A stretch of DNA of 64,000 bases from Phyto melanocephala (lineage: Eukaryota; Arthropoda; Insecta; Diptera; Rhinophoridae): NCBI GenBank assembly GCA_941918925.1, contig OW799233.1, positions 124,954,833 through 125,018,832 of the forward strand, written 5' to 3'. Positions 1 to 12,325 of the stretch are shown one piece after another. The notes below the pieces were generated by a model. The model had not been told where the DNA came from, did no database searches, and was given only the letters and a program-made list of their open reading frames with translations. Both the position numbers and the translations under genes were made by a program. Numbering within the stretch: the stretch's first letter is position 1; the number at the start of each line of letters is the position of its first letter.

Positions 1-264
1 AGATTTTCTAAACCACACAATCTACAGTTCTTCTTATTAACAAATTTATTCAAAAAGCAGATTCATCACTCATAATCAGATTTTCAAAAAAGTTAATTTC
101 ATTTCTGCTCAACTGCTGAAATTAACTGCAAAATTTAGACGTTCCTAATGATCTGCGGGTTTTAATTCTTTCATTGCACCTTATATGGGAATAACAGTAA
201 GTATTTTTTAATGCACCGTTTTGACTTACGAATCATTGCTAACTAAGCGAGAGAATTGATACCC

Positions 265-378
265 TATTCTCGTTCTATGAAACTATGAAATGAAAAGTTT
301 GTGTGTGTCATATCATATGGTGCCACCATACCATTTGCTAAAAACTTTTTCATTTCACAGTTCCACAGAACGAGAATT
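265..378. repeat. Short foldback MITE-like inverted repeat
   Basis: Two arms of about 36 bases (265-300 and 341-378) are imperfect inverted copies sharing the core ATTCTCGTTCT, then GAAAC/GAACTGTGAAATGAAAA. They are separated by about 40 bases. A related single terminus lies at about 27,670-27,710 (GTCAATTCTAGTTCTATGAA). A DNA-transposon-derived foldback element is the simplest reading; no clear target duplication was identified. Confidence 0.5.
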
Positions 379-686
379 GAGCCTCAGAACGACTTCTTGT
401 TGATGTTTCTAGTGTTTCGTTAACGCTTTGCTCTACACAATTTAATATTTTCCACAATGGTCTACCGGTTCGAGACGAATGTCATACTGTGCCATGTAAG
501 TAATGACTATAAACTAAGTAAAGAATCATTTCTGACATTAAAGTATCACCAATATGCTCTTTGTATTTAAATAATTGATCGCTGATTTCAGTAATAAAAT
601 TCTATTATTTTGGTTTTAAGTTCAGTTGTATATCTCTCCTTTTTTATTTTTTCTTCAGGTGTTATTTTAAAAATATTCAATGGCAT

Positions 687-858
687 AATTCACAAGGTTG
701 TCCTAAATGTCGTATTGTCATAAAGTCATAATATCCCTAAAACTTTAAGAACGATTGAAAAGTTTTTTATTGTTTATTGTGCAATGTTTAAACTTTTTTT
801 AAAGTTCTTAAAACTTATGACTTTATGACAATACAACAATTAGGACACCTTGTGAATT
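687..858. repeat. MITE with long terminal inverted repeats
   Basis: The 172-bp element begins AATTCACAAGG and ends CCTTGTGAATT. The inverted arms extend about 50 bases and share a GTATTGTCATAAAGTCATAA core and an AACTTTAAGAAC/GTTCTTAAA stretch, with an AT-rich centre. There is no coding capacity. It is probably a non-autonomous DNA transposon of unknown superfamily. Confidence 0.6.
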
Positions 859-2296
859 TACCATATATAAACAAAAAAAATTATTACATTTTTAAACCTC
901 ATGGTGACTTTTGTTCCACGCTGTATAATGTTTATTTCAGGCAAAAAAACTAGTTTACTGTTTAAAGAAATTTGGTAAAAAGTATTTACGAAGGTCAGTA
1001 CCAACAGGTCATTACTCTGTCATGTCTGTAACGAACTCTCATTACTAGGTAATGTAAGAAATAGTGAAAACCTGTTACATAATTTAAAAAAGATTTTGTT
1101 TAGATATTAATGCGATAATTATAACGTTTTAAGTCGATACGAAATTCACATTTAAAAATAAAAAAACTGGATTAACATCTAATTTACTTTATTTACAAAA
1201 TTTTACTAAAACTCTTTCTATAAAAGGGAAGTAGTTTTGAATTTTAATATTTTATTATTAATTTTTTTTTTTAATTTTTAATTTAAATTGTTAAATAAAT
1301 GTTGTACCTTGATAATAACAAAGCCTATACAAATTTGTTTTCACCTGGAGACACATAAATATTTTTAATTAATTTTTTTTTTCAATTTTTATTAATAATC
1401 GCATTTATGACAAAAAATTATTTATAAAAAAAAATATTAAAACTGTCTAGCAAATAAACAAATTATCAAAAATATATTTACTTTTGTACTAATTGATTAA
1501 TTTATCATTATTGTTACACTACGTTTTAATTTGGTTAAAATATGCCCAAATAAGCTTAATCGCTATTTTTAGCAAATATTTATTAAATATTATGTGATTT
1601 TTCTTACACTAAAACAAAATAATAAAAAAAAGGAAATAACAATGAATCGGTCACAGGTTGACAACTCTTAACATGTTTTTTTGTATTTTTCAGGAGACAA
1701 AAAAAGCGCTGTACTCTGTTACTAAACCGTGTAGGAAGTAAACAAAAACACCAAAATTAGTAGAAGATATTTATTTTTAAATGATTTATTAATATAAATG
1801 AAACGTACTAACATGCAGAAGGACAAACACAGTCTTTTGGCATCAAAGAACCGATTCGATTTTTTGGCGAGTTCGAACTGGAGATCCATAAGGAGTTACA
1901 TTGAGGGGACTGAGTTCTTGGACTAGTCCGTTATTTATGGGGACTTATGTTTATGGTTTTTGTTTGGGAATTCCGTTTTCCATATGGAACGCACAACATG
2001 CCAACTGGGCATAGGTGAATACCTGTGATGGGTTTGGGCTTTTAGTGCCCCTCCCTTTCAACCTAACCTAACCTTGATAAAAAAAAAACTTTAAATTATA
2101 TTTTCAAAAACAGCCAGACTTGTCAGATCTGGCGATATTAAAACATGTTTGACGTCATATTTTCCGATTTGGCGACATGAAAATAGTTGGCGATTTTGAA
2201 AATAGTTGGCGATTTTGATTGGCTATTTTTCATGAGCCATGAATTTGTTTTGAGAATCGTTAAAGTCAATAAGAAAAAATAATAATTTTATTGTGG

Positions 2297-3075
2297 TATT
2301 TTTATACCAGCCACCAAAAAATTGGTGGGGGTATATTCATTTTGTCATTTCGCTTGTAACACATCGAAATACCCATTTTAGACCCCATAAATTATATATA
2401 TTCTGAATCGGGGTTTCATTTTATGACAATCTAGCTATGACCATCCGTCTGTCCGTCTGTTGAAAGCACGATAGAGGGCGCACCGAAAAAGCTAGGGGGC
2501 TCAAATTTTGCCAGAAAATTTTTTATACACAAGGTTTGTTTCATATTGAAAATCGAATATTAGGAAGAGAGTTATAGCTCGTAACGCAAGAGTAGGTAAA
2601 AAAAAACGTGAAATAAAACTGACAAAAAAGTATGTGTACGATTCTGAAATTTTGCAGGAATTGCTTTTTGGTCAAATGCTTTGCTCTAACGAAAAATAAT
2701 TGTGACACGCCTACTTTTACGCCCACCTCCCATATAATGCTTTATCTCAAATTCATATAATTTCTCTATGGACAAAGTTTTTGAAAGAATAAAGGACTAT
2801 TTTTAAATATCTCAGTTTTATTTTATTAGCAAAATCTTTATTGACACTCCTTCTTTAACGTCCACTTACATTGAATGACTAAAATTACGAAAACATTTTA
2901 CTAAAATATCGATGTTATACAGAGAATGTGCTACATATTTTAGTATAAAGATATTATTCCATAGCGATTACTGTTAATAACAAAATAATAAATTCTGTGC
3001 TATAGGAGTACATCAAATTTGTGGTGGGTATAAAAGATTCGGCACAGGCGAAAATAGTGCTTTTACTTGTTTTTT
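2297..3075 (-). mobile_element. DINE-1/INE-1-like element, divergent subfamily
   Basis: The left end has the TTTTTATACC...GGTGGGGGTATA hairpin, the TGTCATTTCGC block and the CCGTCTGTCCGTCTGTTG block. The right end has GGGTATAAAAGATTCGGCAC and TTTTACTTGTTTT. These are the same ordered landmarks as in the other DINE-like copies of this window, but the interior differs, so it is a distinct subfamily. A tail fragment of the same subfamily lies at 13,530-13,688. It is non-coding. Assignment to Helentron-associated DINE-1 rests on remembered similarity of the TATACCC hairpin, the CATAAAGTATATAT-type block and the TCCGTCTGTC block. Confidence 0.6.
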
Positions 3076-4885
3076 AACAGATTGTAGTCGGCAGTCTGCT
3101 GTTGTCTATGTGTTCAATGCTTCAGTGGTAAAAGAGGTTATACCACTTATTTCAGTGGAGGGTATAAAAAGTGCCTACAAAAGCAATATTTTACTAAAAC
3201 TCAACTTGAATATTAAAATGTTAACCTTTGAATGAATCATATTTTTTTAAATTGTTTTTTATTTTCATTTAACTTAAACCTCAATGAAAATATTTGAACT
3301 AATTACTAATAAGGTAATAGAAAGTGTAATTTTTTAGAAGCCTTAGACTAAAGTTATTTTGTTTTGTTTTTTTTTTTAATTATTTTTAAAAGTAGAACCA
3401 TTCACTCAAGTAAACTCATAAAGAACAAATTTTTAATATTTTATTTAAGTCATTTACACCTTTTTGCTTATTTATTTAACGTGTCCGTTCGTACCAAGAT
3501 GTTTACTTTATAAAACTCCGTACGTTTTTACTTATTTAGTTTAATTCTTGTTTTTTTAACCATTATACACCTAATTCTGTTTTAACGTGAATTTCAGATA
3601 GACTAGTGATATTGATAATGGAAGTGATCTTTTTCATGAACAAATGTGGTTATCAGAAAGTGATACTGATTATATATTTGCTTGTATACTTATTTTTTAG
3701 ATTTTGAAATGATTACTGTCATTTGTAAATAAATATTTATCTTATTTTATCTCATACTATCTGACCCGGTCCGCGTTGCTGGCCCACGATTTAATTTGAG
3801 CTTTTAACGAATGATGTAAATATTTTTTATAAATAAACGGAAATCTCGGATTTTTGAATGCAACATTTCGAAAGTTTTGAAATTTTGATATTGGTTAATA
3901 GGTTTTTTGTAAATATCTTCGGAACTACATAACCGATTTAAGAGTTTGATATCTCGCTTTGAAAAACATGACAACGGCTTTCAAACAAAATAAATTAAAA
4001 AAGGGAAACAAAATAAATATATGTATATGTCATTGGTGGTGCAATTAAAAAATTGGATTTTGCCACGCCCCTCCGCCTGCAGACCGAAAATCAAAAATCA
4101 CACTTCACAGTGTCACCCGCCTAAATATTCTGAAGATTTCCTGAAAATTTCATCAAAATCGGCCGTCATCATTTTTGAGTCCATACGTTACATACATACA
4201 CACATCCTGTTTTATATATATAGAAGGAGAAGAAGATAGATTAATATGTACGTAAAACAAATCCTCCAATTTTATGTAGATTCATCTTTTTTTACCTCTT
4301 TTTTTAAACACAAGAAACAAGTAAAAACAGAATAAGGTGTATTTAACAAAAACTAACTTAGAAGTCATCTTGTGTAAAAATATTTATTGTGGAATTTTAT
4401 TATTAACATTTATTCAATTTTTTAACGTAAACAAACATTCACAAATAAATAGATGTGAAAACCAATTCCGCCTTTTTTATTGTTGATTAAATAAAATAAT
4501 TGAATACTGTTGTTCGTATCAAATTGTGTTAATTAAGAATAAAATAAAATGTAAATTATTTAATGTTATAGAATAGTTTTAAGAAAGAAATAAATTTAAT
4601 TGTTGTTTAATTTTACTTGTTAGCAAAAGTTCTAAATATTGTTTAAAACTTTTTAATTTCTTCCCACAAAACTTTCTTTCTTAATCAAACAAAACAAATT
4701 TTCTAATTAAAATTTTCGCGTTTGATAAAATTTTTAATACATTTACATAATTATAGAAAGATATTGATGATTATTCCAAATTGTATTTTTCTTACTTAAT
4801 GTTAGTTTAATTAGCTAAATGTTAAGTTTATTAGTAGTTGTTTAAGGAAAATAAACTTAAACACAAATAGTTAGTTAAATTTAAA
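3076..4885. other. Intergenic; one probable non-LTR tail at about 3760-4235
   Basis: No gene is supported. The block 3760-4235 starts CTGACCCGGTCCGCGTTGCT and ends with a segment resembling insect non-LTR 3' ends (TTTCATCAAAATCGGCC, then ACATACATACACACATCC and a short TATATA/GAAGGAGAAG tail). A block with a similar start (GAACCCGGACCACTCTGCTG) recurs at about 51,868. The retroposon reading is inference. The remainder is AT-rich and featureless. Confidence 0.4.
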
Positions 4886-5573
4886 AAAACAAGTAAGAAT
4901 GCTATAGTCGGCCGTGCCGAATCTTATATACCCTTCACAACGTGTAGTCATGCAATAACAGTAGTTTGTATCACCATTCCAAAAAAATTTAAAAAAAAAA
5001 TTAAAAAAAAAAATTAAAAAAAAAATATTTAAAAAAAAATTAAAAAAAAAATATTAATAATAAAAATATAAATAATATATTAAATAAAAAATAAAAAAAA
5101 ATAAAAAAAATAAATAAAAAAAAAATAAAAAAATATATAAAAAAAATAAAAAAAAAAATTTTTGGGCTCAGCTGGGATTCGAAGCCACGTTTTCTTTAAC
5201 CAGTATACACGTTTGTATGTATGTATGTTGTTGTTGTAATGTTGTTTTTGTGAAAAAAAATCGAGGTGGTCGTGGGTTTTTGCTCATATCTCAGTTGTTT
5301 ATGTACCGATGTTTCTGATTTTCAATACCGATCTACTCCCGAATATTTCTGATATTTTAATACCTCACCAGGCGATATCGGGGGGCTTCAAAAAGTTGAT
5401 TTCAACATACACACGGACAGACTGACTGACAGAGCTTAATCGACTCCCCTATTTATAAGCTTTCAGAAAATATATGCTTTATGGGGTCGGAAATGAAAAT
5501 TGTAGAAATTTCACACGGAATGACAAACCTATACATATATACCCTTTTTCACTGTGTGAAGGGTATAAAAAAA
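4886..5573 (+). mobile_element. DINE-1-like element, typical copy
   Basis: It begins AAACAAGTAAGAATGCTATA followed by a small GTCGGCCGTGCCGA hairpin and TATATACCCTTCAC. The middle holds a long A/T homopolymer tract and a conserved GGCTCAGCTGGGATTCGAAG box. The tail has CGGACAGACTGACTGACAG, TATGGGGTCGGAAATGAAAA and ACTGTGTGAAGGGTATAAAA. At least six other copies in this window share this order of blocks. The small ORF inside it (5481-5663) is a by-product of the repeat. Confidence 0.7.
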
Positions 5574-5743
5574 CTAAAACATAAAAGAAAAAGAATTTTT
5601 GCTCTTAATTTAGGCTATTTTGGCCACATATTTAATTATGGATTTTTTATTAAATGCATATAATGAATCTTACATAAAAGAACTAATCAAGGAGTAAGTT
5701 ACAATAACACTTCCGAAACATTAACCAAAATCAATGTAAAAGA

Positions 5744-7210
5744 AAATAAGTAAGAGTGTTTTATTCGGTAGTGCCGAATCTGAAAACACCATTCACCATA
5801 ATTTATAATAATAGATATTATATATATTTTGCTTTTTTATTTCCGACGCCATCTTTGATTCTACACTTTTTAACAGTTTCCTATATTATACTAATCAACC
5901 CATTTTATTTGATACCAATATTGTGAGGATTAAAGGAGACATAACCGAAATTACTATATTTGACCCATATATCCGCTATTTTATTAAGGACGCCATCTTG
6001 ACTTTATCATTTTCATAATTTACTGTATTTTGCTGATCAATCCTCTTCATTAAATACCAATATTGAGGAGTTAAAGGGAGTACATTTTTAATTACTAGTT
6101 TGATCCATACATAAATTTATTGTACGACATTTTTTAGTGGCGGCCATCATGGATTTTAAAATTGTTTATAGTGTGTTAATATTCGCCTAAAGCCTTTTTA
6201 TGTTAAATTCATGTTAATTCTGTCGGTTGTTTAGAAGCTGCAAAAAATTAATTTTCGTTTTTAAATTTAAAAAAAAACATCAAAGTAGTTGTATTTTTGT
6301 GTTTATATCTCCGTTTGTTCTGAGCTTATCTGTAAGCTTTTTTTAAGCAATAATTTTCGGGGCTACGGCTTACAATTTGATGTCTTAAGTGTGTCCAAAA
6401 ATATTGTAAAAGCTTGAGAAACTTGATATATTAAAAAAATATATAGTTTTCGAAAAAGTTTTGGCCTATAACTTTGCCGGTTAGCCACCGACGATTTGTC
6501 CCAATTTTTATGTAATTATCTCTAGAGGTATATAGTATCTACAAATAGCACTAAACATGTCTAAAAATTATCTTTGAGTTGAAAATTTTTATTTTTTTTT
6601 GGTAAAAAATAGGCAGTCGTGTTTATTTGCACATATCTCAGAAAGTTATGGGGCGATTGTATTGGATTTTAATAGCAATTGATATCCGGATATTTAGTTA
6701 ACTGATACCACATACAGATCTGTGCAACATGTGGGTGCTTCTAAAAGTTGACCAACACACCAAGTTGACAGACAGAACTTGCACTCCCCTGGTCATAAGC
6801 TTTCAGAAAATATATACTTTACTAGCGAACCCCGTGCACACTTCGTAGTGCAAAAAAGGATATAAAAAAATTAGTTCGAACTCACTTAAATTAGTGATAA
6901 ATTGTTTTTATTGTAATGCTCTGTGATAAAAAAAATATTCGAAATGAATGCAGTGTTCACTAAAATGGCTATAACTCATGAACCAATACCGTTTATACAT
7001 AAAAACCTTGGTATTGACGTCACCTTTCATATGAACTTTGCAGAAACGAAATCGGTTTACGCATTCCAGAGAACATCAAATACTAACACAATGCAACTTA
7101 TTTTTATTTATAAGTATATAGATAGATGTGGTTGGAAATTAATATTGTAGAAATTGCAAACGGAATGACAAAGCTATATATACCCTTGCCACCATAGATG
7201 AAGGGTATAA
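5744..7210 (+). mobile_element. Long DINE-1-like element with expanded interior
   Basis: The head resembles the other copies (AATAAGTAAGAGTGTTTTAT, then a GTGCCGAA hairpin half). The tail carries CAGAAAATATATACTTTA, ACAAACGGAATGACAAAGCT and GATGAAGGGTATAA. The interior contains degenerate tandem units around 5,830-6,200 that alternate a 'gaccatat/acgccatctt' segment with a 'tgataccaatattg' segment. These correspond to the clearer repeats in the copy at 46,934-47,950. It is non-coding. Confidence 0.6.
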
Positions 7211-7489
7211 TTGCTGGTATAATGATGGGTCTAAGGCGTCTACAATTATAATTTGCCAATAGCTTAAGTTAGGATGTTATAAAACAGATAAATAGTTTTT
7301 CGTTAGTATAATTATACTCTAACCTAAAGGCGACCGAAAAGCTAAAGAGAAGCTCATTATGTCTTTTTTTTAACGTCAGGTTCATGAATTAAAGTTGCCA
7401 TTGTTTCTATTATATGGAACAAGATATGGCAATGATAATTTTAAATTTTCTGCGGTGATATTTTAACTTTTTTAAGTAAAAGTTTTACT

Positions 7490-7601
7490 GCCGTATTCAT
7501 TAAAAGTATTTTTGGTTTATTTAATGCTTATTTGTCAAATTTCAGTACAACATCTGTAAGATAAGCCTTTAGTAAACAAATATTTTGTATGAATACGACA
7601 G
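7490..7601. repeat. Foldback MITE, GCCGTATTCAT family, copy 1
   Basis: A nearly self-complementary element of about 112 bp. It begins GCCGTATTCATTAAAAGTAT and ends TATTTTGTATGAATACGACA. The inner arms carry GCTTATTTGTCAAATTTC and GTAAGATAAGCC. Three relatives occur at 17,224, 30,726 and 35,057. It has no coding capacity and would fold into one long hairpin. Confidence 0.7.
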
Positions 7602-7898
7602 TTAATATTTTAATATTTTTACACGATTTAAAAAGTAAAATACCAAAAATATTTATTTTTTTGTTGTAGTTAAAAAATAATTAAATATAGTTCGTTTACA
7701 CTACGTATTTAAATTTATTAAAAGTAGTCGATATTTACCCTGGTACTGCCATATTTTGGAAAAAAAAAAGTTTTTTTTTACAAGGGTGATGTAATAACGA
7801 AAAATATTTAAAGATCACTTTATTACTCACTTTAGTGAAAGTTATTTTTTACTAACATCAACTTTATAGACAAATTGTTATAATGGCCCTTTATGTAA

Positions 7899-8110
7899 TA
7901 ATCTTATATCTGTAGCTTGGAGCTAAAAGGGCCGATGTCACTTTTTTGATCTTTTGAGTTAATCATTGCATTAGATTTGTTTTCTTGCTCTATTTCATTA
8001 TGGTAAAACAGCTAAAGTCATACCTAACCCAGAACAGCTTCATAGATAAAATGCTGGCCAATGCCACTATGAAAGCATCTATAAAAGTTAAAGTTCAATT
8101 CAAATTTTCT
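7899..8110. repeat. Truncated MITE (W family), copy 1
   Basis: It begins TATATCTGTAGCTTGGAGCT and matches, in inverse orientation, most of the complete 240-bp element at 34,273-34,512. It ends at the AAATATTTTG motif and lacks about 35 bases of the second terminal repeat. Confidence 0.6.
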
Positions 8111-10439
8111 CAAAAGTAAATATTTTGTAAATAAAATGTATAAATTTACATTGTTGCCACTACATTTTTTAAGAACTAAATTAATATGTTAAAAGTAACT
8201 GGTATTTGCTCTGGTACTGCCATATAAAAAAAAAATATTTTTGTTACAAGGAGGTTTTAATAATGAAAAATATAAAAATTTCACTTCACTGGTCATGGTA
8301 GTCAACTTTATAGGCAAAATGTAATAATGATCCTTTGTGTGCCAAACTATTTTAGTATACAAGTCATATGTTATCAGATATATTAGTTAAGCTATGGGTA
8401 GTCTTTAGTACAAGCCAAAATATTATGAAATTCGAAAATGAGATCAAAAAGTATTGCAAATTACAATAATTTAACTGAACAGCTGATTATCACAGCAAAT
8501 TATAAGCGCAACAACGTATAATATAACTGCTCTCCATTGAAAACAATTATTTTTCTTATTTTATATTTGCTTTTGAAACAACAAATAAGTTTCTTACAAT
8601 ATAATGCAAGATTATTTAATAAATTTTCTGATTTTTCGAAAGTTTTTGAGTAATATATATAGTATTGTACGTTTGGTTACAAAGATAAATGAACATAAAA
8701 CTAAAAATAAAAAAAACCGGCTTCTTTGAGTAAAAAAACCGGTGTATTCGACATTCGAAAAATTAACAATTGGGAAAAACCGCCAGCTGAAAGAGTAAAA
8801 AACCGGGTTTTCCACCGGTTGTAAAACCGAATCGATCACCCTAATACGTATGTACTAGAATGCATGTGGTGCCTTATATGATGAAGTATATTAAGATAAA
8901 AAGACTTAAAGCGAATATAAATTCGGATATTATAAAATTATTTTAAAATTTTTCACTGGTTTATTATTGTTCTACGAAATCGATTTTATATAAAGATGAG
9001 ATTATGAGTTTTTAAAATTGTATCCAGTTTAAAAAGATGCTACCGTAAACTTCAATTAAAAAAATGTTAACCCTTTTTTAATTTGTTAAAGTTATCACTA
9101 ATCACTAAAAAAAACAGAGCAAACAAAACTTAATTATTTCACAAAAAAAAATATGTAAAATATGTGGATAAAATAAGTGTGGAATTTTTTGCTAGACATT
9201 TATAAAAAATAAAATTGCTTACAGTTAAATATTTATGTTTTTATTGTTTTTTAATTAAAAAATAATAATTGTAGAAAGTAAAAATATGTTGCAAAAACAC
9301 GTGTGTATGGTTTGAGTAGAATAAATAAGCAGGCGACAACTGAAAGATAAATATTTTTAAAGTATTTTTTTTAGAAACACGGCAATTAAAGGTAAATATT
9401 TTTGAACCATTTTTAAGTGTGTTCTCTTGAATAGTAAAAGTTAAAACATAACGAAACAAAATTAACGTTTTAAAAATTTAGTTTTGAATTCCGACGAGTT
9501 GCGAAGCAGGAAATCCATTTGACTTTTAAAGAGCAGTTTGTCAAACGGTACACGGACTTTGCTGTGATAAAGTTTTTTTATATGTCTGTCTGTCTGTTAC
9601 TTTGTCTGTTTTCCTGAACTCAATTGGCTTAAGAGCAACTAAGAGGATTTTGCCTTAATTTGTCATGCAGGTACCTTGATGCCTGTGTTAACATATAAAA
9701 CACTTTTTATGGCGAGATAGTATTCCATTTAATTTCAACACTTTCGTGAGACGTTTGATCTTTATATATAATACTAATAATAATTACACTATGCTAGTTG
9801 AAAAAACAGACAAGCCGGGCACCTGGCGTTTTAACATAATTCGGGTATGCTGAATCCAGTGGTGCCCGCGGTTTTTAAGATTGGCTCTGGTTTTCGAGAT
9901 ATACCGTTATTTCGAAAATGGAGGAGGTTGCACAACATATGTTCGCATAATTCAAAAACGCTTTAGCTTATTGAAAAAACTTAGAAAAACGAAAACTACC
10001 ACGAGAACCAACCGACCCATTTAACAATTTACATTTTCAAAATAAAAATTCCGCAGAATTAAACCCGATGTCATGATAATATTTCATCTTTAGTTAAAAA
10101 TCTTACCCTAATCATACATACTTAAAGCCATAAGGAATTTCTTATAATGTTTTCACTTTTAAGGTCTTTATACTAAAATTGTTTTTAAATATGTTCAATT
10201 CACAACCTCGTATTGTTTTCTGTATCGTCTATTGAAATAAAGTTTTGGTATATTTACCTGTAAACACAACTTCTGTTTTGCAATTGATATTAGATGTCAG
10301 GTAAATAAAAAATCAGGAATGGGAAAGTTGATCAAATCTTACTTCTGCAAAGCTAAAAAAAAAATATTAAAAGAATTTTTAGTAAAAAATTTTAGCAAAG
10401 AAAAAATCAACAAAAATTTAAGTTAAAAATATATATTAT

Positions 10440-11489
10440 CGGCCGTATGCAAAAAAAAAATCTAACGTATTAAGGCTAACATGCCTTTATTAAAAAAACG
10501 TATCCGAAAACATTATTTAAACTTACATTAATTTAACCAAGTACATACTTTTTATGCTGGCAATACCATCAACTTCTTTTACAATTTTCTTGTTAACGAT
10601 CAGGGAACAAAATGTACTTTTTAGGACATGACGGTACGATTTTTTTAAATATTTATTAATAAAAACATCAACTTAACAAAAATGTTTATTAAAATTCAGA
10701 AGTATACAATAAACAAGTAACAGTTCTATATTCGGCCGTGCCGAATTTTATATACCCTTCACAACAAAACAATTGCTTGTATCACCATTCATCTCATATA
10801 AAATACGTACATACATGTAAAAACATACATATAAAAAACATACCATTGTAAAATTATTAATTGAGTTTACGTATGTAAGTTTAAAAAAAAAAATTTTTTT
10901 AAAAATTTGTAAAAAAATAACAATATAAATAATATACAAAATAAAAAACAAATTTTTTGGCTCAACTGGGATTCGATACCACGTTTACTCTACCAGTATA
11001 TATGTATGTTGTTGTTGTAATTGTGAAAAAAAAACGAGGTGGTCGTGATTTTTTGCTCATATCTCAGAAAGTTATGGGGCGATTGTGCTGAATTTCAATA
11101 GCGATTCATTTCCGGATATTTCCAAAAGATTGATACCATACACAGATCTGAGAACAGTTGCTTCTAAAAGTTGATTGCAACCAACACACGGACAGACTCA
11201 GGGCTTAATCGACCCTCTATTCATAAGCTTTCAGAAAATATATACTTTATGGGGTCGGAAATAAAAATTGTAGAAATTACAGACGGAATAACAAAGCTAT
11301 ATACCCTTGGGCACCACAGGTGAAGAGTATAAAAAGATCTGACCTCAGTATAGGTTTAATGTAGGGATATTCCTACTTTAAATGTTTTAAAGATAATAAA
11401 GGTGTGTTGAGCTTTTTGAGTTTTTGCATATAACATTAAGAATTTTTAATGGTTTATGAAGCTTTACTAAATTTTTTTGCATACGGCCG
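10440..11489. mobile_element. TIR element split by a DINE-like insertion
   Basis: Terminal inverted repeats CGGCCGTATGCAAAAAA (from 10,440) and TTTTTTGCATACGGCCG (to 11,489) are flanked by a TAT trinucleotide on both sides (10,437-10,439 and 11,490-11,492). The interior is about 420 bp of AT-rich DNA plus a complete DINE-like element (10,711-11,335). It has no transposase. The 3-bp duplication would fit a PIF/Harbinger-type MITE, but the superfamily is uncertain. Confidence 0.55.
10711..11335 (+). mobile_element. DINE-1-like element nested in a MITE
   Basis: The head is AAACAAGTAACAGTTCTATA with the TTCGGCCGTGCCGAA hairpin. The central box is GGCTCAACTGGGATTCGATA. The tail has GGGGTCGGAAATAAAAATTG and GGTGAAGAGTATAAAAA. 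It lies inside the TIR element 10,440-11,489, so it inserted later than that element. Confidence 0.65.
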
Positions 11490-11654
11490 TATACATTTAT
11501 TATTTTGGAAGCAAAAAAGATATACCACAAAAATTAGTTTTTTGATTTTGAAACAATTTTTATTTTCCATCCCTGTATGAATCGAATGCAACACTTAAAA
11601 AACATATGAAATGAAATTGTAATATGTATTATACAAAATGTTTCAATGCAAATT

Positions 11655-12325
11655 ACCAACAACAAGCATACAATACTGTACATATAAAAAACATTCATAT
11701 ATAAAAACATCCCATTGTAAAATTATAAATTTTAATTAAAATGAAAAAAAAAATTGAAACAAAATAAAAGAAATAAAAGAAAATTATTGAAAAAAAATTT
11801 AAAAAAATAATAAAAATATAAATATATATAATAAATATAAAATAAAAAATAAAAATTAATTAAAATTAAAAAAAAATTAAAAAAAATTTTGAAAAATTAA
11901 AAATATTTAAATAATATATAAAATAAAAAAAAAATTTTTGGCTCAGCTGGGATTCGATGCCACGTTTACTATAACCAGTATACCACGTTTGTATGTATGT
12001 TGTTGTTGTGAAAAAAAAAACAAGGTGGCCGTGGTTTTTTGCGATTTTGTTTATGTACCGATGTTTCTAATTTTCAAAACCGATCTACTCCCAAATATTT
12101 CTTATATTTTAATACCTCACCCGGGTCCAGGCGATGTCGGGGGGTTTTAAAAAGTTGATTTCAACATACACACGGACAGACTGACAGAGCTTAATCGACT
12201 CCTCTATTCATAAGCTTTTAGAAAATATATACTTTATGGGGTCGGAAATGAAAATTGTAGAAATTTCACACGGAATGACAAACCTATATATACCCTTTTT
12301 CACTTTTGTGTAAAGGGTATAAAAA
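11655..12325 (+). mobile_element. DINE-1-like element, head missing
   Basis: The interior and tail landmarks are present: GGCTCAGCTGGGATTCGATG, ACACACGGACAGACTGACAG, TATGGGGTCGGAAATGAAAA and GTGTAAAGGGTATAAAAAC. The AACAAGTAAGAG...CGGCC head is not seen, so the 5' part is truncated or decayed. The ORF at 11,938-12,150 is part of the repeat. Confidence 0.6.

Larger units (their letters stand above)
1..2296. other. Intergenic, AT-rich, repeat relics only
   Basis: I see no supported gene. The stretch holds two short inverted-repeat elements (265-378 and 687-858, listed separately). A relatively GC-rich block at about 1850-2080 ends in a short CCTAAC tandem and could be a non-LTR retrotransposon tail. 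The rest is AT-rich single-copy or decayed sequence. Small open frames here have no recognisable domain. Confidence 0.6.
7211..10439. other. Intergenic with several small repeats
   Basis: There is no supported gene. It contains the palindromic element at 7490-7601, a pair of diverged direct repeats (about 7722-7895 and 8193-8345) flanking a truncated MITE (7899-8110), a CCGG-rich patch at 8,715-8,845, and a block at about 9,535-9,850 of relatively complex sequence that I do not recognise. Confidence 0.5.

Noticed and set aside
2040..2080. CCTAACCTAACC reminiscent of an arthropod telomere repeat
   Set aside because: Only two to three imperfect units, and higher flies lack TTAGG telomeres. More likely a retrotransposon tail.
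5165..5205. tRNA gene or tRNA-derived SINE at the GGGATTCGAAGCC box
   Set aside because: No cloverleaf, no A box at proper distance and no T-stem pairing. Kept only as a B-box-like finding.
5481..5663. Small ORF inside a DINE-like copy (and equivalents at 11,938, 16,534 and 24,443)
   Set aside because: The frame arises from conserved repeat blocks (GTCGGAAATGAAAATTG...), occurs in several copies with different breaks, and has no domain.
8715..8845. Possible hAT terminus (ACCGG motifs, GGTGATCGATTCGG reverse)
   Set aside because: Only one end is visible; no matching inverted terminus or 8-bp duplication was found nearby.
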